In this document: one piece after another, positions 51,953 through 58,432 of the stretch
Numbering within the stretch: the first letter of the stretch is position 1
Layout of the letters: the number at the start of each line of letters is the position of its first letter
NCBI RefSeq assembly: GCF_003947455.1
Contig: NZ_QHJH01000030.1
Coordinates: forward strand, 1 to 58,432
DNA: 58,432 bases
DNA from: Streptomyces sp. WAC 04229
GTDB lineage: Bacteria > Actinomycetota > Actinomycetes > Streptomycetales > Streptomycetaceae
Reading direction: 5' to 3'
Notes under the pieces: model-generated
Seen by the model: only the letters and a program-made list of their open reading frames with translations
Told to the model about the DNA's origin: nothing
Database searches by the model: none
Made by a program: the position numbers and the translations under genes

Positions 51953-53224
51953 GTGAGCGAGCAGACGCGGGAGCGGGGACCGGAACCGGCGGCGGACGAC
52001 GCGCGCCGCGTGGTCGTGGTGGGTGCCGGCATGGCGGGCGTGCAGACCGCCGTCGCCCTGCGGGAACAGGGCTTCACCGGCACCCTGACACTGATCGGCG
52101 CCGAGCCCCACCAGCCCTACGACCGGCCTCCGCTGTCCAAGGCCGTGCTGCTCGGCACGGCCGAGGGCTCCGCCTTCGACGTCGACTTCGAGGCGCTCGG
52201 CATCACCCTGCGGCTCGGCTGCGAGGCCCTGGGCGTCCGCCCCGAACAGCACCTCCTCGACACCTCCGAGGGCCCCGAGCCGTACGACGCCCTCGTCCTC
52301 GCGACCGGCGCCGAACCGGTCCGGCTCCCCGGCACCGACGGCGTGCCGGGCGTGCACCTGCTGCGCACCCTGGACGACGCCGAACGGCTGCGCCCCGTGC
52401 TCGCCCGCCGCCACGACATCGTCGTCGTCGGCGCCGGCTGGATCGGCGCCGAGTTCGCCACCGCCGCGCGTGAGGCCGGCTGCGCGGTGACCGTGGTGGA
52501 GGCCGCCGACCGGCCGCTCGCCGACGCGCTGCCCGCCGAGGTGGCCGCGCCGATGACCGCCTGGTACGTCGAAGCGGGCGCCGCGCTGCGCACGCACGCG
52601 CGCGTGGAGCGCGTCGAGCCCGGCGGCCCGGGGGAGCCCCTCCGGGTCCTGCTCGACGACGGCGCCCGGCTGGCCGCCGACGCGGTCGTCGTCGGCATCG
52701 GCGCCCGCCCCTCCACCGCGTGGCTCGCCGGCTCCGGGATCGCCCTCGGCACGCACGGCGAGGTCCTCGCCGACGACCTCCTGCGCACCTCGGCGCCGGA
52801 CGTGCACGCGGTCGGCGACTGCGCCTCCTTCCCCTCAGCCCGCTATGGCGAGCGGCTGCTGGTGCACCACTGGGACAACGCCCTCCAGGGCCCGCGCACC
52901 GTCGCCGCCGACATCGTCGGCGCCCCCGCGGGCGAGACCCCGGCGGCGTACGACCCGGTGCCGTACTTCTGGTCCGAGCAGTTCGGCCGCTTCGTCCAGT
53001 ACGCCGGTCACCACACGGCCGCCGACACGGTCCTGTGGCGCGGGGACCGCACGGGCCCGGCCTGGACGGTCTGCTGGCTGCGCGAGAACCGGCTGGTGGC
53101 GCTGCTCGCGGTGGGCCGCCCCCGCGACCTGGCGCAGGGAAAGCGGCTGATCCGGGCGGGCACGACGATGGACCCGGTGCTGTTGGCCGACCCGGCGAGG
53201 CCGCTCAAGGGGGCGACGGCCTGA
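51953..53224 (+). CDS. NAD(P)/FAD ferredoxin reductase-like oxidoreductase
   Basis: 423 residues from GTG 51953. FAD-binding VVVVGAGMAGVQTAVALREQG, YDRPPLSKAVL, the second nucleotide site IVVVGAGWIGAEFATAAREAG, and DVHAVGDCASF for the FAD; the C-terminal domain has HWDNALQGPRTVAADIVG and PYFWSEQFGRFVQYAG, typical of BphA4/putidaredoxin-reductase-type enzymes. They move electrons from NAD(P)H to a ferredoxin, often for P450s. No ferredoxin or P450 is next to it. The promoter holds a perfect palindrome, so it may be induced by a repressor ligand. Confidence 0.9.
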   Translation: MSEQTRERGPEPAADDARRVVVVGAGMAGVQTAVALREQGFTGTLTLIGAEPHQPYDRPPLSKAVLLGTAEGSAFDVDFEALGITLRLGCEALGVRPEQHLLDTSEGPEPYDALVLATGAEPVRLPGTDGVPGVHLLRTLDDAERLRPVLARRHDIVVVGAGWIGAEFATAAREAGCAVTVVEAADRPLADALPAEVAAPMTAWYVEAGAALRTHARVERVEPGGPGEPLRVLLDDGARLAADAVVVGIGARPSTAWLAGSGIALGTHGEVLADDLLRTSAPDVHAVGDCASFPSARYGERLLVHHWDNALQGPRTVAADIVGAPAGETPAAYDPVPYFWSEQFGRFVQYAGHHTAADTVLWRGDRTGPAWTVCWLRENRLVALLAVGRPRDLAQGKRLIRAGTTMDPVLLADPARPLKGATA

Positions 53225-53259
53225 CACCGGTCCGGACGGGTCCGGCTTCCTCCTGTCAG

Positions 53260-53275
53260 TGCCAGATGGCAGGCT
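53260..53275 (+). promoter_or_regulatory. Palindrome overlapping possible -10 box
   Basis: TGCCA-GA-TGGCA at 53260-53271 overlaps CAGGCT at 53270-53275, which is six bases before GTG 53282. A candidate autoregulatory site. Confidence 0.45.
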
Positions 53276-53281
53276 GGAGAC

Positions 53282-53647
53282 GTGACCGAGATTGACGCAA
53301 AGACCGATGCTCTCGTGCCTGCCTGGCTCACCGTTCCCGACATCGCCGAGATGCTCGGTGTCGAGGTGACCCGCGTACGCCAGCTGATCAAGGAAGGCCA
53401 GCTCATCGCCGTACGCCGGGGTGAGAACCGCGCGCTGCACATTCCGGCGGCCTTCATCGACGAGGACAAGGTCGTCAAGGGCCTGGTCGGGACCCTGACG
53501 CTGCTGCGGGACGACGGCTTCACGCCGGAGGAGATGCTGGAGTGGCTCTTCACCCCCGACCCGACCCTGCCGGGCACCCCGGCACAGGCGCTGAGTGAGA
53601 ATCGCGGCACGGAGGTGAAGCGCCGCGCCCAGGCGCTCGCCGTCTGA
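53282..53647 (+). CDS. Rv2175c-like winged helix-turn-helix DNA-binding protein
   Basis: 121 residues from GTG 53282. N-terminal helix-turn-helix [27 protein letters not shown] and a C-terminal helical domain ([28 protein letters not shown]) match the mycobacterial Rv2175c family. In M. tuberculosis that protein is a substrate of the kinase PknL, phosphorylated near its N-terminus; Thr8 (KTD) is a possible equivalent here. A PASTA kinase lies 4.2 kb away. The palindrome overlapping the promoter suggests autoregulation. Confidence 0.85.
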   Translation: MTEIDAKTDALVPAWLTVPDIAEMLGVEVTRVRQLIKEGQLIAVRRGENRALHIPAAFIDEDKVVKGLVGTLTLLRDDGFTPEEMLEWLFTPDPTLPGTPAQALSENRGTEVKRRAQALAV

Positions 53648-53663
53648 CCCGACCCACCGCCCG

Positions 53664-53705
53664 GCGTACGGGCCGCGCGGCCGCCACCGTCCGCGGCCCG
53701 TACGC
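53664..53705. terminator. Terminator hairpin after Rv2175c-like gene
   Basis: Perfect 14-pair stem (53664-53677 with 53692-53705), 14-base loop, 17 bases after the stop. Confidence 0.85.
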
Positions 53706-53762
53706 GCAAGGCCGTGCGGCCCGCGCCGTCCACACCATCCACCGACCCGGGGGGACACCCGC

Positions 53763-54422
53763 ATGCCCGACACCGCTCCGACAACCGCCCGCGCCCGCCT
53801 CGCCGACGCCCGGCTCTACCTGTGCACGGACGCCCGCCGGAGCCAGGGCGACCTGCCCGAGTTCCTGGACGCCGTACTGGCCGGCGGCGTCGACATCGTG
53901 CAGCTGCGCGACAAGGGCATGGAGGCCGCCGAGGAGCTGGAGCACCTGGCGGTCCTCGCCGACGCGTGCGCCCGGCACGGCAAGCTGCTCGCGGTCAACG
54001 ACCGCGCGGACGTCGCGCACGCCGCCGGCGCCGACGTGCTGCACCTCGGCCAGGGCGACCTCCCGGTGCCCGCCGCCCGCGCGATCCTCGGCGACGACGT
54101 CCTCGTCGGGCGCTCCACGCACGCCGAGTCCGAGGCCTCCGCGGCGGCCGTCCAGGACGGCGTGGACTACTTCTGCACCGGCCCGTGCTGGCCCACCCCC
54201 ACCAAGCCCGGCCGTCACGCCCCCGGCCTCGGCCTGGTCCGCCACACCGCGTCGCTGGGCACCGACCGCCCCTGGTTCGCCATCGGCGGCATCGACCTCG
54301 GCAACCTGGACGAGGTGCTGGAGGCGGGCGCCCGGCGGGTCGTCGTCGTCCGCGCGATCACCGCCGCCGAGGATCCGGGCGCGGCCGCGGCCGAGTTCGC
54401 GAAGCGGCTGCGGCAGCCGTAG
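53763..54422 (+). CDS. thiE: Thiamine-phosphate synthase
   Basis: Joins the pyrimidine and thiazole moieties to thiamine phosphate. 219 residues from ATG 53763. TIM barrel with [42 protein letters not shown], the pyrophosphate loop [11 protein letters not shown] and [10 protein letters not shown]. It is 2.3 kb from the thiOSG operon on the opposite strand and has no TPP riboswitch of its own that I can see, so it may be constitutive. Confidence 0.94.
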   Translation: MPDTAPTTARARLADARLYLCTDARRSQGDLPEFLDAVLAGGVDIVQLRDKGMEAAEELEHLAVLADACARHGKLLAVNDRADVAHAAGADVLHLGQGDLPVPAARAILGDDVLVGRSTHAESEASAAAVQDGVDYFCTGPCWPTPTKPGRHAPGLGLVRHTASLGTDRPWFAIGGIDLGNLDEVLEAGARRVVVVRAITAAEDPGAAAAEFAKRLRQP

Positions 54423-54468
54423 GCGGATGCCGGAGGCATGTGTCCAAGGGGTGGACAACAAATCGACA

Positions 54469-55452
<984 letters not shown>

Positions 55453-55508
55453 ACCGGCCGCACATATTTACGACACACTGCGTAACGGCCACTGGGAGAG
55501 GGGCGTAC

Positions 55509-56501
55509 ATGGGCTGGACGGTCCTCTACATCGCGTTCGGCGTGGTCGCGCTGTGGTTGCTCGGTGAGGTGCTGCTGCAGTACAAGGCGCGGCTGCGCTG
55601 GCGGCTGCTCGCCTTCGGCGGCTTCGTCGGCGTGGTCGCCGGCGTGCTGATGTCCAGTGTGCTCGTCATCGGACTGGGCGCCGCCGCCTTCGCGGTCGGC
55701 CAGACCTACGTCACGCTGTCGTTCCGTCGCGGCTTCGAGGCCGGCTGGGCGGTCAACGCCCCGGCGAGCCTCGTCGGCAGGCGAGGCCGTCCCGAACGCG
55801 GCCGCCAGGAGCCGACGCTGGAGGTCTCAGGCCTGGAGGAGGCCGACGCCGGCCGGGGCCACCAGGGCGGCTACGACGACCAGGCGGGCCACGCCCCGTC
55901 CCAGGACGGCCTGTCCTACGGTCACGACGACCACGACCGCGACGACGTCTTCACCCCGGCCCGGTCCGGCGCCCCCACGGCCGCCGAGACCACCGCCGTC
56001 TACGAGCCGCAGCCGATGCCGGACGACACCGGCTCCTACGGCGTCTACGCCGACTCCGGCTACGGCCACGACCAGCAGACACCGGCCGCCGCCGCGCAGG
56101 GCGCCGACCAGGCCTACGCCTACGACTACTCGGGTTACGGGCAGCAGGGGTACGGCTACGACACCGGCGCCCAGCAGCAGTACGCCGCCTACTCCGACCC
56201 GTACATCGGCACTCACGCCTACGGCGGGGCGTCGTACGACACCGGCGGCTACGACACCACCGGGACCCAGCAGTACGGCCAGCAGGGCTACGGGCAGGAC
56301 CAGTACGCCGCCGGCACGCACGGCGGCTACGGCGGCGAGACCCCGGCCGGCGGGGTGTGGGTGCCGCAGCAGCGCAGCACCGACGACCCCTACGGCGGCG
56401 AACTCCCGCCGGAGCAGCAGTACCCCTACCAGGACAACGGCCAGACCCAGGGTCAGGGCCACGGGCAGGGCCAGGGATACGACGAGCAGTACCGCTTCTG
56501 A
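55509..56501 (+). CDS. Membrane protein with Tyr/Gly/Gln-rich disordered tail
   Basis: 330 residues from ATG 55509, with GGGAGAGGGG upstream. Two transmembrane helices (about 4-22 and 33-62) precede a basic segment with RRGRPERGRQEP. The remaining 230 residues are low-complexity: Asp/His-rich near 120-145, then Tyr/Gly/Gln/Ala-rich with units such as YDYSGYGQQGYGYD, QQYGQQGYGQDQY and repeated GQGHGQGQGY. The tail resembles prion-like or phase-separating domains and probably lies in the cytoplasm. Similar C-terminally Tyr/Gln-rich membrane proteins are common in Streptomyces. Function unknown. Confidence 0.8.
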   Translation: MGWTVLYIAFGVVALWLLGEVLLQYKARLRWRLLAFGGFVGVVAGVLMSSVLVIGLGAAAFAVGQTYVTLSFRRGFEAGWAVNAPASLVGRRGRPERGRQEPTLEVSGLEEADAGRGHQGGYDDQAGHAPSQDGLSYGHDDHDRDDVFTPARSGAPTAAETTAVYEPQPMPDDTGSYGVYADSGYGHDQQTPAAAAQGADQAYAYDYSGYGQQGYGYDTGAQQQYAAYSDPYIGTHAYGGASYDTGGYDTTGTQQYGQQGYGQDQYAAGTHGGYGGETPAGGVWVPQQRSTDDPYGGELPPEQQYPYQDNGQTQGQGHGQGQGYDEQYRF

Positions 56502-56546
56502 CTGCCCCGCCGCCCGGGTGGCCGTCCCCGGCCGCTCACCGGTCGG

Positions 56547-58067
56547 TCACCGGGAGCCGCGGAACTCCGGTCCCTCCACCACGAGTCCGGCGACCAGCGC
56601 GCCCGACATGCCCGCGTGCGGGAGGCCACCGCCGGGGTGCGACCAGCCGCCGACCGTGAACAGGCCCGTCACGCGCGTGCTGTTCGCGGCGTGCAGCAGC
56701 CGTCCGCCGTCCGCCGCCAGCGTGGGCACCGGAATCGCGCCGTCCGCCACGCCGGTGGCCGCGGCGATGTCGTCCGGGGTGCGCACCTCGCGCCACAGGA
56801 GGCGGTCGCGGAGCCCGGGTATCGCCCGCTCGGCGGCACTGATCAGATTCTCTGCCTGCAGGGCGAACACCTCAGTCGCGGCCCAGTCCGACCCACCACC
56901 GAAAGCAGGCACCGCCGCGGTGAGTGTGACCGCCTCATGGCCCGTGTCCGGGACCAGTGCCGGGTCATCGGGGCGCAGGACCGTCACGGTCGGCCGCGCG
57001 GCCATGCCGGGTGTGGCACCGAACAGGCAGTCCAACTCGGCGTCCCCGTCCTCCGAATGCACCACCGTCCGGTGCGCCGCGCCCTGCGCACGCCCACCCC
57101 GCAACGCCAGATGCACCGTCAGCCGGCTCGCCCCGCCGCGCTGCGGAGGCACCTCGCCCGCACCCCGCACCGTCGACCCACCGCACAGCCGGTCCAGCAC
57201 GTCCGGCGCCACCCCGGCGACCACGAACTCGGCCTCCGCCAGGCCCCCTTCGGCCAGCTCCACGCCCGCAACCCGGCCGTCCTTCTCGACCACTCCGGTG
57301 ACCTCGGTGCCGAAGCGGAACTCGACCCGGCGGGCCAGACACCGCTCGTACACGGCGCGCGCCAGCTCCCGCAGGCCGCCACCGCGCACGTACCACATCC
57401 CGAACGCGTACTCCATGTACGGCAGCACGGCGGCGTTCGCCGGGGCGGTCCGGGGATCCAGGCCGTACGCCAGCGCGTGGCTGCCCAGGAGGGCGGCGAG
57501 CCGGGCGTCCCGCAGCTCCCAGGCACCCACCTCGGCGAGCGTGCCGGCGCGGCGGGTGCGCAGCAGCCGCTTGTGCGGGACCGACGGGTAGGGGTCGCGT
57601 TCGGCCAGCACCTCCCAGTTCGGCCACAGGGGCTCCTCCAGGAGCGGGCGGCGCGTCCGGTCCCAGGCCTCGCGGGCCCGCACGAGGAAGTCGCTCCAGC
57701 GCCGCCCGGCCGTCGGACCGAGAGCCGCGTCCAGGGCCTCGACCACGCCCGCCCGGGAGGCGTTCGGCAGCGCGACCTCCGTGCCGTCCGCGAACACGTG
57801 CCGTGACGACGGGTCGACCTGGACCAGCTCGACACAGTCCTCCAGCGGCTCCTTGCCGGTCTTGACGAACAGATCGCGCCAGACCGCGGGCAGCGGCAGC
57901 AGACCGGGCCCGGTGTCGAAGGAGAACCCGTCCCGCTCGAAGCGGCCGAGGGCTCCGCCGTACGTCCCCGTCCGCTCGTACACCACCACCCGGTGGCCCG
58001 CGACGGCCAGCCGGGCGGCCGCCGCCATGGCGCCCATCCCGGCGCCGATCACCGCAATCCGTGCCAT
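56547..58067 (-). CDS. Phytoene desaturase-like (CrtI-type) FAD oxidoreductase
   Basis: 506 residues from ATG 58067, seven bases after TAAAGT (plus 58075-58080). N-terminal FAD motif MARIAVIGAGMGAMAAAARL, ERTGTYGGALGRFERDGFSFDTGPGLL, and the C-terminal LFTVGGWSHPGGGLPHAGMSGALVAG block typical of CrtI and retinol-saturase-like enzymes. No carotenoid genes (crtE, crtB, crtY) are in this window, so it may act on another polyene or be an orphan. The gene is convergent with the Tyr-rich membrane protein. Confidence 0.87.
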   Translation of the reverse strand: MARIAVIGAGMGAMAAAARLAVAGHRVVVYERTGTYGGALGRFERDGFSFDTGPGLLPLPAVWRDLFVKTGKEPLEDCVELVQVDPSSRHVFADGTEVALPNASRAGVVEALDAALGPTAGRRWSDFLVRAREAWDRTRRPLLEEPLWPNWEVLAERDPYPSVPHKRLLRTRRAGTLAEVGAWELRDARLAALLGSHALAYGLDPRTAPANAAVLPYMEYAFGMWYVRGGGLRELARAVYERCLARRVEFRFGTEVTGVVEKDGRVAGVELAEGGLAEAEFVVAGVAPDVLDRLCGGSTVRGAGEVPPQRGGASRLTVHLALRGGRAQGAAHRTVVHSEDGDAELDCLFGATPGMAARPTVTVLRPDDPALVPDTGHEAVTLTAAVPAFGGGSDWAATEVFALQAENLISAAERAIPGLRDRLLWREVRTPDDIAAATGVADGAIPVPTLAADGGRLLHAANSTRVTGLFTVGGWSHPGGGLPHAGMSGALVAGLVVEGPEFRGSR

Positions 58068-58432
58068 GGCAGGGACTTTATCCGCCGCCACCGACAGTCC
58101 TCCTCCGGCCTGCTCCCGCCCCGTCCGAGTACGGCGACGGACGCCCGGGTGACCAGTCGGCGGGGCGCCGCCGTGAGCCGGGGTGCGCAGGACTGAGTAC
58201 CCGTACCTAGCAGCGCAGATGAGTACGCGCGCGGATGGGCCCCGACCTGCGGGAACGAGAGAGTGGAGGCACGGAGAGGGGCGCGGCTCCGGTACCGGCG
58301 ACACGGGGTGCCGGAACGGAGCCGGGCCCGCGATCCGCTCCTTCCGCCGGCCGCGGTCGGCGGGAGCGAGGCACGGGGGAACCCGGGGGAACGACCGGCC
58401 ACGGGGGTTCCGGACGGGGGGACGAAGGGGGA
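58068..58432. other. Gene-free end of window
   Basis: 365 bases without a convincing gene. It holds the CrtI-like gene's start region, the MacR-box-like palindrome at 58194-58209, and a very G-rich stretch. Weak minus-strand open frames here lack ribosome sites and continue upstream of a credible start, so they are not called. Probably the promoter region of a gene beyond the window. Confidence 0.5.
58194..58209. promoter_or_regulatory. MacR-box-like palindrome
   Basis: TGAGTAC-CC-GTACCTA matches 12 of 14 defined bases of the recalled MacR box TGAGTAC-N2-GTACTCA. A second TGAGTAC half-site is at 58220-58226. Confidence 0.5.

Noticed and set aside
58049..58402. Minus-strand open frame at the window end
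   Set aside because: Arg/Ser-rich with no ribosome site or conserved motif; it overlaps the CrtI-like start and the palindrome.

Overview
This window is a continuous, gene-dense stretch of a very GC-rich actinobacterial chromosome, almost certainly Streptomyces. Evidence: G/C third codon positions throughout; many GTG and some TTG starts; ATGA/GTGA stop-start overlaps; an actinobacterial-type cytochrome bcc (diheme QcrC, long QcrA) beside the aa3 oxidase genes; MacRS-type and glkA genes; a trp leader peptide with three Trp codons. From memory, gene order matches the region around ctaC-glkA-trpE-metF of S. coelicolor. No tRNA, rRNA, CRISPR, prophage or intact transposase gene was seen; this looks like core chromosome.

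Layout. 1-9.6 kb: terminal respiratory chain (ctaC-ctaD-ctaF, then ctaE-qcrC-qcrA-qcrB), interrupted by an L,D-transpeptidase-like lipoprotein and a stand-alone degenerate receiver protein. 9.7-12.5 kb: trpD, then a probable SAM-IV riboswitch in front of a cysteine-desulfurase-like aminotransferase. 12.4-18.9 kb, minus strand: glycerate kinase, SLC13-type transporter, OmpR-type two-component system with a small anchored protein, an Lrp-type effector-domain protein, then a MITE-like element fused to the 3' end of a rhomboid gene. 19-24.5 kb: zinc-ribbon protein, NYN-domain protein, two tandem NlpC/P60 hydrolases, a metalloprotease-like lipoprotein. 24.6-29 kb: two mannosyltransferases of PIM type and an acyl-CoA ligase. 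29.3-34.5 kb: phosphoesterase, SRPBCC protein, ArsA-like ATPase, DUF5304-like protein, glucokinase, EEP-family protein. 34.5-41 kb: membrane protein and esterase, PlsC, MacS/MacR, phosphofructokinase, D-lactate dehydrogenase-like enzyme. 41-44.5 kb: fused anthranilate synthase with its leader/attenuator, divergent from type II DAHP synthase. 44.5-49 kb: bacterioferritin and its ferredoxin, a molybdopterin oxidoreductase, endonuclease IV, PASTA Ser/Thr kinase. 49.2-55.5 kb: thiamine genes thiO-thiS-thiG under a TPP riboswitch, thiE, a ferredoxin-reductase-like flavoprotein, an Rv2175c-like DNA-binding protein, metF. 55.5-58.4 kb: a protein with a Tyr/Gly/Gln-rich tail, a CrtI-like oxidoreductase, and a gene-free end carrying a MacR-box-like palindrome.

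How it fits together: QcrABC takes electrons from menaquinol and, by analogy with other actinobacteria, passes them directly to the aa3 oxidase (CtaCDEF). Aromatic amino-acid genes (aroH, trpE(G), trpD) are scattered but individually controlled. GlkA, PfkA and the D-LDH-like enzyme form an upper-glycolysis/fermentation cluster. Several genes begin 6-8 nt after a TANNNT box, which suggests extensive leaderless transcription; this is the most pervasive unlisted signal in the window.
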